Notes: generated by a model from the sequence alone, not told the origin. A DNA stretch of 64,000 nt from Rhodoferax sp. U11-2br (GCF_018619435.1 NZ_JAHFZF010000011.1:62001-126000), one strand, 5' to 3'. Counted from the stretch's first letter, positions 54,101 to 63,683 are shown. Numbers and translations: made by a program.

Positions 54101-54172
54101 AATCTTTTTTCCTTGTACCTACGATGTCTAACCGTGGGCAAAGCCTTCAAATGGGGTATGGCGATCCTAAAC

Positions 54173-54189
54173 AAGCGAAATCTGTGCCA
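54173..54189 (-). promoter_or_regulatory. Sigma-54 (-24/-12) promoter of PEP-CTERM gene 2
   Basis: On the minus strand the sequence is TGGCACAGATTTCGCTT, with GG and GC 10 bases apart as RpoN requires. It shares TTGTTGGCACA exactly with the promoter of the first PEP-CTERM gene and lies 75 bases before the start codon. Activator-dependent expression is inferred. Confidence 0.75.
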
Positions 54190-54211
54190 ACAAGAATTTT
54201 CTTTTGATTTT

Positions 54212-54224
54212 CAATTAGTTACAG
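54212..54224 (-). promoter_or_regulatory. Conserved upstream element of PEP-CTERM promoter 2
   Basis: CAATTAGTTACAG on the plus strand matches CAAATAGTTACAG at 12831-12843, again 36 bp from the -12 GC. It is the second instance of the presumed regulatory site. Confidence 0.55.
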
Positions 54225-54289
54225 TTTGCAACGATGAAAAGCCCTTCAATGCTGTAAACAATACCGACAGGGTGTGCTGGCACACGGTG

Positions 54290-57172
54290 TCATTTCAGGG
54301 TTTGCAATAAAGCACGCGCTTCAGCGCCACCTTCAAAGCTTGCGCTCCCTTTCAACGCCGCCTCCAGTTCCTCGCGCGCCTCGTTGTTGCGTCCGGTTCT
54401 CGCCAACACCGCCGCCAGGTGATAACGAATCTCGGGGCTGGCGGGTTGGCGCAAGCGGGCGTCGCGCAGCAGTTGCAGGGCGCGGTCAGTCTGGCCGGCC
54501 TGGAACAGTGCCCAGCCCAGCGTGTCGATGGCGTTGTAATTGGCGGGCGCTTTGGTCACAGCTTGCTCAGCCATCGCTATGGCGCCGGGGTCTTTCAGGC
54601 GCAACAAGACGTTGGCTAAGTTATTCATGACGTCGCTGTCATCCGGGGTCAGCTTCAGCAAGCCCTCAAACGTGGTTTTGGCAGCGGCAAACTGACCATC
54701 ACGCGCGTAGGCGTTGGCCAGCGTTTTTTGGGCGATGGCATCTCTGGGTCGTGCTTTGACCCAGCTCTGGGCCAGTTGCAAGGCGGGCTTGCCACCGTCC
54801 TGGCTACTCAACGCGCCAAACAGCTTGAGAAAGCTGCCAGTGGACGGCTCCAGCTGGTGGGCCTGTTTGTAGAACGCCAGCGCTTGAGCAGCCTGCCCGC
54901 GCGACTGGGCAATATCGCCGAGCAGGCCTGGGCCCACCGCGCGTTTGGGGTATTTGGCAACGATCTCTCGGGCGCGCTGTTCGGCTTTGTTTGGCTCACC
55001 CTGAAGCAGCTCCACCTCACTCAACAACGCCAAAGCAGGCAGGTAGTCTGCAGAAGTTGATAGCGCCTTATCCAGACTGTACGAGGCCCCAGACCAGTTT
55101 CTGGCAGACATTTGCAACAATGCGATCTCCACCTGCTGACCCGGGTTGTAGGCGGCCACCCTGGTGGCCGAGGTCAAACTGCCTTTGGCGCCCACGGTGT
55201 CGCCATTGGCAATTTGAGCCCGCGCATACATCATCAGGACAGGCAAATCGTCAGGGGCTTTGGCGGCAGCCTTTTTGACGGCATCAAGCGCCGGGACGGG
55301 ACGGCCGCGCTGCAGGTGAAAGTCTGAAAGCGCCAATGCCCAGCGTGTGTCTTTGGGGCCGGACAGATCGTTGGCTTTCTCCAGCCAGCGCTGGGCTTGT
55401 GCTTCCTGGCCGCGCCGGTCTGACAACAAGGCCATCTCGTACATAGCGTCGGTGTCTTTCTCGTTGTCTTTCAGAATGGCCCCCAGGCGGGTCTCGGCGA
55501 CATCAAACGCCCGGGTGGCAATCTCAACCCGGGCCAGGTTCAGCTTGGGTTGCACAAAGGCCGGATCCAACGCGATGGCTTTCTCGAACGCGACTTTGGA
55601 TTCGGCCACCTTGCCGCTTTGGCCACGCGCCATGCCCAGCAGGTTGTGGAACCCGGCGTTATTGGGCTGCTGCCTGACCAAGGTGTCCGCCAAAGTCACG
55701 GCTTTGGCCGCCTGGTTGCCGCGCAGGTACAAGCCAATCAGAGCGGTGGCGGCTTGGGTCTGGCGCGGGTCTTTTTTGAATGCAGCCTCCAACTCGGTCA
55801 TGCCACTGCCCGCCTGACCGCTGCGGATCAGGCTCATGCCCAGCACCGAGCGAAACTCGGGCCGGTCCTGGGTTTGCAGGGCCTGCTGCATCAGGGTAGT
55901 GGCTTTGGCGTTCTGGCCTTTGGACATCAGGGCCCCAGCCAACATGGTCATGGCCTGGCCATCGTTGGGGTTGACCCGGAGGTAGGCCTCCAGCAGGTCG
56001 GCGGCCCGGTTGGTATTGGACTGGGTCAAATAAATCTGTGCCAGCAGCTTGGCCACCGGGGTGCTGCCTTGCACTTTCTGGAAGTGTTCCAGCGCCTGAG
56101 CGGCTTTCTCGGGCTCATTCAGACCGTAATGCGCCAGGCCGTTGAGCATGAGCAACTGAGGCCGGTAACGAATGAAATCAATCGGTACCGGATCAAGCAG
56201 TGTGGTGATCTCTTTCAGGGCCTTTTGTGCCACCTCGGGTTGTTGGTTGCGCTCGGCCAGCAGCGCCTGTAGGTAATAGGCTCTCGGCTCATTGGGGCCA
56301 CTGGGTTGCACAGGCTCTTTGCGTGCAATGCTGGCTTCGCGGGCATAACGGGTCAGGGCATCAATGTCGGCCTGGGTGTCAGCCGGGCGGTTCAGGTCCA
56401 GGTAGAGCCCGGCACGTGCCACGCGCGACTCGATGTGCTTGGAGTCGAGTTTGAGGGCCTGGTCGTAAGCGGCCAAACTGTCTGGCAGGTTGCCAGACAC
56501 ATGGGCCACCGAGCCTTTCTGGTACCAGGCGTCAGCCGAGTTGGGCGTGAGTTCCAGCGCACGGGCAACCGCAGCTTCGGCTTCCTTGAACTGTTTGGCG
56601 CGAATACGCACTACCACTTCTGCCAGCCAGGGCGCCGCCGAGCGGGCATCCAGCACACGCGCCTCGTCCACCGCTTTGAGTGCAGCACGCAGGTCCCCCG
56701 TGTCGGCACTGGCCGCAGCCCTGAGCAGCCAGACCTGCAATTGCACGTCCGGTGGCAAACCTGCCACGGCAAACTGGGGCTGGCTCAACACCTGCGCCTG
56801 CTTGCCCTGGGCCATGTAGGCTTGTGCCAGCGGCACCACCACCTCGGCACGGTTCACACCCAGACGCAGTGCTTCATTGAACGCCACCTCGGCAGCGACC
56901 ACATCACCGTTTTGCAACAAGGCTTTGCCCAGCAGCATCTGCACCGGCAGCATGTTTTTGTCGATCTGCAGGGCATTCTTGAGCTGGATGATGGCACCCG
57001 TGGTGTCCTGCTTCTCAAAACGGGTGAGTGCATCTTCGTAATACTTGGAAGCCTTGGCGTCGGCGGCCCAGACTGTTTGGCTGGAGCACAGGACGGCACA
57101 AGCCAATGCGGCCGAACTCAGCTGGCGCAAATGGGCGGACAAGCTGAACTTTTGGTTGGAGAGGTAAGGCAT
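54290..57172 (-). CDS. prsT: PrsT, TPR-repeat protein of the XrtA/PEP-CTERM system
   Basis: A 960-residue protein with a signal peptide (residues 1-36, cleavage near VWA-AD) and tandem tetratricopeptide repeats over almost its whole length (first repeat around ASKYYEDALTRFEKQDTTGAIIQLKNAL). This very long TPR architecture is the PrsT signature. ATG 57172 is used, since upstream Met residues in frame would remove the signal peptide from the N-terminus. PrsT is thought to act in the periplasm in polymer or protein export. It is divergent from a serine protease gene. Confidence 0.92.
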   Translation of the reverse strand: MPYLSNQKFSLSAHLRQLSSAALACAVLCSSQTVWAADAKASKYYEDALTRFEKQDTTGAIIQLKNALQIDKNMLPVQMLLGKALLQNGDVVAAEVAFNEALRLGVNRAEVVVPLAQAYMAQGKQAQVLSQPQFAVAGLPPDVQLQVWLLRAAASADTGDLRAALKAVDEARVLDARSAAPWLAEVVVRIRAKQFKEAEAAVARALELTPNSADAWYQKGSVAHVSGNLPDSLAAYDQALKLDSKHIESRVARAGLYLDLNRPADTQADIDALTRYAREASIARKEPVQPSGPNEPRAYYLQALLAERNQQPEVAQKALKEITTLLDPVPIDFIRYRPQLLMLNGLAHYGLNEPEKAAQALEHFQKVQGSTPVAKLLAQIYLTQSNTNRAADLLEAYLRVNPNDGQAMTMLAGALMSKGQNAKATTLMQQALQTQDRPEFRSVLGMSLIRSGQAGSGMTELEAAFKKDPRQTQAATALIGLYLRGNQAAKAVTLADTLVRQQPNNAGFHNLLGMARGQSGKVAESKVAFEKAIALDPAFVQPKLNLARVEIATRAFDVAETRLGAILKDNEKDTDAMYEMALLSDRRGQEAQAQRWLEKANDLSGPKDTRWALALSDFHLQRGRPVPALDAVKKAAAKAPDDLPVLMMYARAQIANGDTVGAKGSLTSATRVAAYNPGQQVEIALLQMSARNWSGASYSLDKALSTSADYLPALALLSEVELLQGEPNKAEQRAREIVAKYPKRAVGPGLLGDIAQSRGQAAQALAFYKQAHQLEPSTGSFLKLFGALSSQDGGKPALQLAQSWVKARPRDAIAQKTLANAYARDGQFAAAKTTFEGLLKLTPDDSDVMNNLANVLLRLKDPGAIAMAEQAVTKAPANYNAIDTLGWALFQAGQTDRALQLLRDARLRQPASPEIRYHLAAVLARTGRNNEAREELEAALKGSASFEGGAEARALLQTLK

Positions 57173-57285
57173 GGCATCTGGCTCAAAGTAAGTGACGCTG
57201 GGTCTGGCAAAGCCGCGCAATATTAACGTGAAAGCGCTTTCCAGCTCAGCTGTGGCAGGGCTGAGTCTGGCCGCATAATGAGCGC

Positions 57286-58077
57286 ATGAACAGAACACCG
57301 TCTGTGGTCGCCCTGGCAATTGCCGCCTGCCTGGTATCCACCACCACATGCGCCGACCTGGCCAGCACCGTGGCGAGGGTCAAGCCCGCCATTGCCATCG
57401 TAGGCACCTACAAAGCCACCAACAGCCCACGTTTTGCGCTGCGCGGCACTGGCTTTGTGGTGGCTGAGGGTTCACAAAGCCAGGGCAACCGATTGGTCAC
57501 CAATGCCCATGTGCTGGTACCCCCTGCAGATGCCGACCCGGAGGCCAGTCTGGTGGTGCAATTGCGCACCGACAACAACAGCTGGCAAAGCCGCCCGGCC
57601 AAAGTGCTGGAGGTGGATGCACTGCATGACCTGGCCTTGCTGCGTTTTGACGGACCGGCCAGCGCCGCCTTCAAGGTCCGCAGCTCGGACACGGTGCAAG
57701 AGGGGCAGTCGGTGGCCTTCATGGGGTTCCCGATTGGGGGTGCGCTGGGATTTTCGCCGGTGACACACAGGGCTTTGGTGTCATCCATTGCGCCAGCTGC
57801 GCTGCCGACCCCCACAGCCAGCCAGATCAACCCCAAGCTCATCCGCAGTGTGCGCAGTAACAGCCCGTTTGACATCTTCCAGCTTGATGGCACGGCCTAC
57901 CCTGGCAACAGTGGCGGCCCGCTGTTCGACCCAGACAGTGGCGAGGTGCTGGGGGTGGTGAACATGGTGCTGATCAAGGGCACACGCGAATCGGCACTGA
58001 GCAACCCGTCGGGTATCAGCTACGCGGTGCCCTCACGTTATGTGCTGGAGTTGCTGGAGAGAAATCCCGGCAACTGA
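57286..58077 (+). CDS. Trypsin-like serine protease (S1C)
   Basis: A 263-residue secreted protease. Residues 1-22 form a signal peptide; the catalytic triad is His75 (VTNAHVL), Asp115 (HDLALLR) and Ser209 (GNSGGPL). There is no PDZ domain, so it is shorter than DegP/HtrA. It is divergent from prsT with 113 bp between starts, and may mature proteins exported by the same system; this is inferred. Confidence 0.88.
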   Translation: MNRTPSVVALAIAACLVSTTTCADLASTVARVKPAIAIVGTYKATNSPRFALRGTGFVVAEGSQSQGNRLVTNAHVLVPPADADPEASLVVQLRTDNNSWQSRPAKVLEVDALHDLALLRFDGPASAAFKVRSSDTVQEGQSVAFMGFPIGGALGFSPVTHRALVSSIAPAALPTPTASQINPKLIRSVRSNSPFDIFQLDGTAYPGNSGGPLFDPDSGEVLGVVNMVLIKGTRESALSNPSGISYAVPSRYVLELLERNPGN

Positions 58078-58097
58078 GTGTGCGCTGGCTGAACCGT

Positions 58098-59396
58098 TCA
58101 GGCCGCGTCGGGTAAAAAACGGGTGGCATTGTCCAGGTCGTCATGTGTGCTGCCGGACTGCATGGCGTTGACAAACTTGCGCCAGGCCAAGTCAGGCTCG
58201 GCCAGTTGGAAACCATAGAAGCCGGCCAGGCCATTGGCCCGTTCCCGCACGGCTTTGGCCTTGGTGATGGATTTTTCGGCCGTTCCAAGTTTGATCAAAG
58301 CCTCGCCCCACTCACCCAAAGGCAAGGCCACCTGTGAATACACCTGGAAACCGTAAAGTGACAGGTCCACGACCAGCAGTTCATAAACCCGGGCACCCGA
58401 GGTGAGCTGGACATCAAAGCTACCCGGGCATTTGACCGAGTAACGCTGGTGGCTACGTTGTACTTTTTGTTCAGCGGGCTGGGCGATGGGGGGCAGCACC
58501 GGCTGGAAAGCGTCGAGGTTGTAAATGGCGTGCAACAGCTGCTTTTTGTGCTCATCCAACTGCGCAAATACCTGGGTACGCTGGTTGAAAAAATAGTCCA
58601 GCAGCGCTGGCGTCATAACCGGATCGTTGGTGGTGAAGTAACGCCGTGTCGGCAACACGATGTTGGGCATGACCGCTTCAATGAAGTAGTGGTGCATGTT
58701 GCGACGCAAGGGCTTTTTGCCGTACACCTGCTTGAACAGGATCGGGGCGGTTCTCAGATCCAGCGTGGCACCGACTGCGGGGGCGCCGTTGGCAAAATCG
58801 TAGTTATCCACCGAGTTTTCGGTCAGGCGTTCAAAAAACAGCAATGACTCGTACATTTCAATGCGGTTGGGGTTGACCGCAATCACCAGATGGCGTGTGT
58901 CAAAGAAGGTCGTGCAGTAGTTGTACATGAACTTCATCAACGGGAACAGGATGGTGCCGCCCGTCTTGCGAAACTTGGGGTGCACCGCCAGCGCAGAGAC
59001 CTCGGCAATCTGCCCTTTGCGCTCACGCACCTGGTTCAGGTCAAAAATGGCTTGCAGCGGAAAACCAAACAGGCTCTCCCGGATCAGCGACAAGGTACCG
59101 ACCACTTCGCCATCGTATTTGGCGCACAGCGTGGTGGTGGTGGGCAAGGCGTGATACAGCGTCACACGCATACCAGAAGGATCGGGTTTCATGAAACCGC
59201 TACCCACATAAGCGTCGTGCAGAAGTTTGAAACAGGCCTCCAGCTCGTCGCGGGTTTCGGCGATTTTCAGCACCAAGCGTGGGCTGGGGCTGGCATCACA
59301 CTCGACAAACGAGCGATAGATGGCAAACCGGGTCTGGCGCGGCAAAAAGGCAAACAGTTTGCGCAAACTCTGATTGAGAGACCGCCCAAAACTCAT
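58098..59396 (-). CDS. FeeM-type N-acyl amino acid synthase fused to a PilZ domain
   Basis: A 432-residue protein. Residues about 40-215 form a GNAT/FeeM-like acyltransferase domain (FKLLHDAYV, IAEVSALAVHPKFRKTGG). Residues about 312-410 form a PilZ domain with R314-SHQ-R318 and D344-LSLYG-F, the c-di-GMP-binding motifs. Long-chain N-acyl amino acid synthases are known to associate with PEP-CTERM/exosortase loci. The PilZ fusion suggests acyltransferase output controlled by c-di-GMP. ATG 59396 is chosen over an in-frame start at 59453 because GGAAGGGA lies upstream. Confidence 0.85.
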   Translation of the reverse strand: MSFGRSLNQSLRKLFAFLPRQTRFAIYRSFVECDASPSPRLVLKIAETRDELEACFKLLHDAYVGSGFMKPDPSGMRVTLYHALPTTTTLCAKYDGEVVGTLSLIRESLFGFPLQAIFDLNQVRERKGQIAEVSALAVHPKFRKTGGTILFPLMKFMYNYCTTFFDTRHLVIAVNPNRIEMYESLLFFERLTENSVDNYDFANGAPAVGATLDLRTAPILFKQVYGKKPLRRNMHHYFIEAVMPNIVLPTRRYFTTNDPVMTPALLDYFFNQRTQVFAQLDEHKKQLLHAIYNLDAFQPVLPPIAQPAEQKVQRSHQRYSVKCPGSFDVQLTSGARVYELLVVDLSLYGFQVYSQVALPLGEWGEALIKLGTAEKSITKAKAVRERANGLAGFYGFQLAEPDLAWRKFVNAMQSGSTHDDLDNATRFLPDAA

Positions 59397-59646
59397 ATTT
59401 GCTTGTCCCTTCCAAAAACCGCCAAAAACAATCCAGCGCAACGCACAGATCAACTGCTGATGATAGCCGCGAGTTCTGATCTTTGGCTGTCGGATTAATT
59501 GACATCCTGCCCGTTCATTTGCTCAAAAAACCTGCCAAAACTGCCGCAACTTGTTGTTTTGATAATAAGCACACTGCTATCATTTTCATAGGCACAGTTT
59601 GTGCTTTTCTTTATCGTTGGCCCGATCAAACACATCGTCAAGAGAC

Positions 59647-59997
59647 ATGGAGCACATGCAAACATCTCAAGCACTCTCACCTGGTCACTCCCGCAGGGCA
59701 GCCGACAGGGTCTTGTCCGAGTTACCGGTGGAAATCGGCGGCGTCGCGGGGTTGACCAGAAATGTCAGTGCCACTGGCGTTTATCTGGAAACCACGCTTG
59801 ACCAGACCCCCGGCTCACGGGTGCATTTTGTGGTTGAGGTGAATGTCAAAGGTGAGCTTCTGAAAATGGTCTGTGCGGGCGAGGTGACGCGGGTCGAGCA
59901 CAAGGCCGACACGGTCGGAGTCGCCGTCAAACTGACCAGCTCGTTTTTCACCGATACTGACCACGCAGAAGATCCTGCGGAACAAGTCGACGATTGA
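59647..59997 (+). CDS. PilZ-domain protein
   Basis: A 116-residue stand-alone PilZ protein. RxxxR is met at R17-AAD-R21 and NxSxxG at N39-VSATG44, so c-di-GMP binding is expected. Met at 59656 is an alternative start. It is divergent from the FeeM-PilZ gene across a 250-bp gap and overlaps the epimerase region by the stop (59997) lying 9 bp before the next ATG. It could regulate exopolysaccharide synthesis. Confidence 0.85.
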   Translation: MEHMQTSQALSPGHSRRAADRVLSELPVEIGGVAGLTRNVSATGVYLETTLDQTPGSRVHFVVEVNVKGELLKMVCAGEVTRVEHKADTVGVAVKLTSSFFTDTDHAEDPAEQVDD

Positions 59998-60005
59998 CAC
60001 TTTTT

Positions 60006-61013
60006 ATGAAGATATTGGTCACCGGTGCGGCCGGTTTTATCGGCATGGCAGTGACCCTGCGGTTGCTGGCACGCGGTGATGAGGTTCTTGGGCTGGACAA
60101 CCTCAACGACTATTACGCGGTATCACTCAAGGAAAGTCGGCTCAGCCAGCTCAGCATCCACCCCAACTTCCGCTTTGTCCGGATGGATGTGGCAGACCGC
60201 GCGGGGGTGGCAGATCTGTTCAGGACAGAGGCCTTTGAGCGGGTGGTGCATCTGGCAGCCCAGGCGGGTGTGCGTTATTCGCTGCAGAACCCGCTGGCCT
60301 ACATAGACAGTAACTTGGTCGGGTTTGCCAACATTCTGGAAGGCTGCCGCCACAACCAGATAGCGCATCTGGTGTATGCCTCCAGCTCCAGCGTGTATGG
60401 CGGCAACACCAAGATGCCGTTTTCCGAGCACGACAGCGTGGACCACCCGGTCAGCCTGTACGCCGCCACCAAAAAAGCCAACGAGCTGATGGCCCACACT
60501 TACAGCCACCTGTACGGTCTGCCCACCACCGGTCTGCGCTTTTTCACCGTCTATGGCCCCTGGGGGCGCCCCGACATGGCACCGATGTTGTTCACCCAAG
60601 CGATTCTTGAGGGGCGCAGCATCGATGTGTTCAACCACGGCCAGATGCAACGTGATTTCACCTACATCGACGACATCGTGGAAGGGGTGCTGCGCACCGT
60701 GGACCACATCGCCACGCCCAACCCGTCCTACAGCAGTTCTGAACCGGACCCGGCCAGCAGCCAAGCGCCCTACCGCATCTTCAACATCGGCAACAGTGCG
60801 CCGGTGCCCTTGCTCGACTTCATTGGCTGTATCGAAAAAGCCCTGGGCATAACCGCTGACAAACGGCTGCTGCCGATGCAGCCCGGCGATGTGGCGGCCA
60901 CGTTTGCCGACACAGATGCCTTGCAAAATTGGGTGGGTTTTGCGCCTGCCACCCCCTTGAAGGACGGCATCAACCGTTTTGTGGCTTGGTACCGCGACTA
61001 TTACCGCGTGTAG
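60006..61013 (+). CDS. NAD-dependent nucleotide-sugar epimerase (UDP-glucuronate 4-epimerase-like)
   Basis: A 335-residue short-chain dehydrogenase/reductase. GAAGFIG (residues 7-13) binds [13 protein letters not shown] and YxxxK ([11 protein letters not shown]) give the catalytic Ser, Tyr and Lys, and [16 protein letters not shown] is typical of UDP-glucuronate or UDP-galacturonate epimerases. It would supply an activated uronic acid for the polysaccharide, in line with the amidotransferase and ATP-grasp enzymes that act on carboxylates. ATG 60006 is used; the longer TTG start at 59994 overlaps the PilZ stop. Confidence 0.9.
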   Translation: MKILVTGAAGFIGMAVTLRLLARGDEVLGLDNLNDYYAVSLKESRLSQLSIHPNFRFVRMDVADRAGVADLFRTEAFERVVHLAAQAGVRYSLQNPLAYIDSNLVGFANILEGCRHNQIAHLVYASSSSVYGGNTKMPFSEHDSVDHPVSLYAATKKANELMAHTYSHLYGLPTTGLRFFTVYGPWGRPDMAPMLFTQAILEGRSIDVFNHGQMQRDFTYIDDIVEGVLRTVDHIATPNPSYSSSEPDPASSQAPYRIFNIGNSAPVPLLDFIGCIEKALGITADKRLLPMQPGDVAATFADTDALQNWVGFAPATPLKDGINRFVAWYRDYYRV

Positions 61014-61469
61014 TCACAGCTCGGCCAGCAAACCACGGGCGCCCGCCTCACACAGGCCGAGCACCCGCTCAAAACCCGCCAAGTCGCCGTAATACGGGTC
61101 GGGCACCTCGGACATACCCAGCTCCGGCGCAAAAGACAGCAACAGGCGCAATTTGCCGTGTAATGAGATGGGGCATTGGCGCCGCAATGCCGCCAGATTG
61201 GCCTCGTCCATGGCCAGAATCAGATCAAAACGCTCAAAATCAGTCACAGTTACTCCCCGGGAACGGGTTTTGGGTGGTGTGTACTGATGCTTGAGCAGCA
61301 CCGCCTGGGCGCGCACGTCCAGGCGTTTGCCAATATGGGCGTGGGTGCCGGCCGAGTCAAAGTGAAGTTGGGTACCACAGCCCTGGGTATGTGCCAGTTG
61401 CCTGGCAACCGCGCAGGCCATGGGAGAGCGGCACACATTGGCCATGCACACCAGAAGGACGTGGGTCAT
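61014..61469 (-). CDS. Low-molecular-weight protein tyrosine phosphatase
   Basis: A 151-residue phosphatase. The P-loop is C8-MANVC-R14-S, and DPYYGD provides the general acid. It is convergent with the epimerase gene, directly abutting its stop. It is the likely partner of the BY-kinase (Wzb/Wzc-like pairing), removing phosphate from the Tyr-rich tail. The second phosphatase domain in the window is in the ATP-grasp fusion protein. Confidence 0.9.
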   Translation of the reverse strand: MTHVLLVCMANVCRSPMACAVARQLAHTQGCGTQLHFDSAGTHAHIGKRLDVRAQAVLLKHQYTPPKTRSRGVTVTDFERFDLILAMDEANLAALRRQCPISLHGKLRLLLSFAPELGMSEVPDPYYGDLAGFERVLGLCEAGARGLLAEL

Positions 61470-61609
61470 GGCGCGGGATTCTATCGGTGCCCTGGCAACA
61501 GGATGCAGAATCTGCCACTTCTTTGACGCTACAAAGTCCCATCATGTGAGTAAACTGCGCTGCTGGGCCTTCACGCCCCTAGCTACCTTGCTGTCCCCGG
61601 AGTCACTCG

Positions 61610-62395
61610 ATGAAATTGCACCAATTGCCGCTGTTTTTGCTGGGCCTGTTGTTCGGCATGTGCGCCCTGGCGCAAAGCACACCTCAACCCAACGCACAGG
61701 TCATGCTGCAGGCCAGCGACGCCGTGCGCAACCCGGACAAGCCTTTTGGTGTGACGGTGACACTGATTGAATACCGGGGTGGCAAACAGACCGATACCAG
61801 CACGCTGGGCAGTTATGCCAAGTCCGATGCCCGCAGCGGCCAGTTCCGCACCCTGATCCGGTTTGTGGCACCCGCGCGGGATGAGGGCAAACTGATGCTC
61901 AAAAACGGCAACGACTTCTGGTTCTACGACCCCGCCAGCCGCGCCAGCGTGCGCCTGTCGCCCCAACAACGGCTGATGGGCCAGGCCTCCAACGGCGACG
62001 TGGTTACCGTGAACCTGGCCAAGGACTACCAGGCCAAGATTGGCCTGGAGGAAGAGATTGCCGACGGCAATCGCCAGATGCGCCGCAGCACCCGGCTGGA
62101 CCTGAGCGCCAGCAGCCCGGAGGCCAGCTACAACCGCATCGAGCTGTGGGTCGACAGCGCCAACAACCAGCCGCTCAAGGCCCGGTTCTTTTCTGAGAGT
62201 GAGCGCCTGCTCAAGACCGTGTACTACCGGCGTTACCAGCCCCAATTGGGCAAGGAGCGCCCGACCGAGATGGTGATCATCGACGGGCTGGACCCGAAAT
62301 GGGTAACGGTGATGCGCTACTCTGACTTTGTCTACCGCGATGTGCCTGAAGTCTGGCTACAGCGCGACTACCTGCCCAACTTCAAGCCGGAGTGA
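61610..62395 (+). CDS. LolA-like outer-membrane lipoprotein-sorting protein
   Basis: A 261-residue periplasmic protein. A signal peptide (residues 1-22, cleavage near ALA-QS) is followed by a LolA/LppX-type half-barrel fold with FRTLIRFVAPARDEGKLMLK and FWFYDPASRASVRLSPQQRL. Paralogues of this family are usually encoded next to FtsX-like ABC permeases. GGAG precedes the ATG. It overlaps operonically with the barrel protein gene, 2 bp downstream. The ABC pair at 7661-9801 is a candidate partner. Confidence 0.85.
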   Translation: MKLHQLPLFLLGLLFGMCALAQSTPQPNAQVMLQASDAVRNPDKPFGVTVTLIEYRGGKQTDTSTLGSYAKSDARSGQFRTLIRFVAPARDEGKLMLKNGNDFWFYDPASRASVRLSPQQRLMGQASNGDVVTVNLAKDYQAKIGLEEEIADGNRQMRRSTRLDLSASSPEASYNRIELWVDSANNQPLKARFFSESERLLKTVYYRRYQPQLGKERPTEMVIIDGLDPKWVTVMRYSDFVYRDVPEVWLQRDYLPNFKPE

Positions 62396-62397
62396 CC

Positions 62398-63681
62398 ATG
62401 CAGAAAAAACAGGCTACAGCCCTTTTATCGATTGCCTTGTGTGCTCCTGTTTTTGCATCAGGCACAACCGAGGACGACGCACTGAATCTGGCTGATGCCA
62501 CCACCGAGAGCGCCACCATTGAGGCCAGCAACTGGCGCATCTTCACCGAAGCCACCGCCGGGCGCACCACCGTGCACCAGTGGGGCCAGCCGGACCGGGC
62601 CGAGGACACCCAGCGCCTGTCGCTGGACCTGCTGATTGACAAAAAACTCAGCCCAGAATTGCGCGCCGTGCTGTCTGACCGGCTGGACTTGAACCACCAG
62701 AGTGAGGCGCTGGGCCAGAAAACCCTCAACAACCTCAAAGAGGCCTACCTGAGCTGGCAGCCGCAGAACGACCGAGTACTGGATGCTGGCCGCATCAATG
62801 TGCGCTACGGCGCGGCCACGGGCTACAACCCGACCGATTTTTTCCGCGAAGGCGCCAACCGCGCCATCACCTCGTTTGACCCCAACGCCATCCGAGAAAA
62901 CCGCATGGGCACCGCCATGTTGCGCGGCCAGACCCTGTGGCAAGGTGGCGCGCTCACCGCCATTGTGGCGCCCAAGGTGTCTGACAAACCCAACAACGGT
63001 GACTGGAGTGCCGACTTCGGTTCGACCAACAACCGCAACCGCTGGCTGGTGTCGGTAAGCCACCAGTTGGCCGACAACTTCAATCCGCAGTTGGTGCTGT
63101 ACGGTGACCAGCGCCAGCCGGTTCAAATGGGCCTGAACCTGGCCATGCTGGTCAACGACGCCACGGTGGCCCATATGGAATGGTCGGGCGGGCAGCAAAA
63201 GACGCTGCTGGCCCAAGCCTTGCCGCTGTCGCCTGCGGTGGCACAAGACGAGACCTTTCGCAACCGGCTGGCCACCGGCCTGACCTACACCACCACCAAC
63301 AAACTGTCTATCACGGGGGAATACCACTACAACGGTGCCGCCGTTGACAAAGCGGTGTGGAACGCCCTGCGCACCAGCTCGATGCTGGATTACGCCAGCT
63401 ACCGCGAACTCATTGAAGAGCAGCTTGACCTGACCACGCGCCAGGCGGCATTTGTGCGCGCCAGCTGGCAGGACGCTTTCATCAACCGGCTCGACCTGAC
63501 CGCCGTGCTGCGCTACAACCTGGACGACCACAGCAAACTGTCCTGGCTGGAGGCACGTTACCGCTTTGACAAGTCCGAAATTGCCCTGCAGTGGCTGATG
63601 GCCAGCGGGAATGACAGCAGCGACTTCGGCGCGATGGCCCAGCGCCGTTATATCCAGGCGCTGTTTCGCCACTATTTTTGA
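62398..63681 (+). CDS. Outer-membrane beta-barrel protein of unknown function
   Basis: A 427-residue protein with a signal peptide (residues 1-19, VFA-SG) and amphipathic strands ending in ALFRHYF, an outer-membrane insertion signal. Its pattern (AYLSWQPQNDRVLDAGRINV and YNPTDFF) recalls DUF1302-type or alginate-porin-like barrels. GGAG precedes the ATG. It follows the LolA-like gene and probably forms its outer-membrane partner. Confidence 0.75.
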   Translation: MQKKQATALLSIALCAPVFASGTTEDDALNLADATTESATIEASNWRIFTEATAGRTTVHQWGQPDRAEDTQRLSLDLLIDKKLSPELRAVLSDRLDLNHQSEALGQKTLNNLKEAYLSWQPQNDRVLDAGRINVRYGAATGYNPTDFFREGANRAITSFDPNAIRENRMGTAMLRGQTLWQGGALTAIVAPKVSDKPNNGDWSADFGSTNNRNRWLVSVSHQLADNFNPQLVLYGDQRQPVQMGLNLAMLVNDATVAHMEWSGGQQKTLLAQALPLSPAVAQDETFRNRLATGLTYTTTNKLSITGEYHYNGAAVDKAVWNALRTSSMLDYASYRELIEEQLDLTTRQAAFVRASWQDAFINRLDLTAVLRYNLDDHSKLSWLEARYRFDKSEIALQWLMASGNDSSDFGAMAQRRYIQALFRHYF

Positions 63682-63683
63682 GA

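Noticed and set aside
57173..57285. Sigma-54 promoter before prsT
   Set aside because: Candidate GC and GG pairs in this gap do not have the required 10-base spacing on the minus strand.
62458..63672. Minus-strand frame of 404 codons opposite the barrel protein gene
   Set aside because: The plus-strand gene has a signal peptide, a terminal aromatic residue and a ribosome site; the antisense product has none of these.
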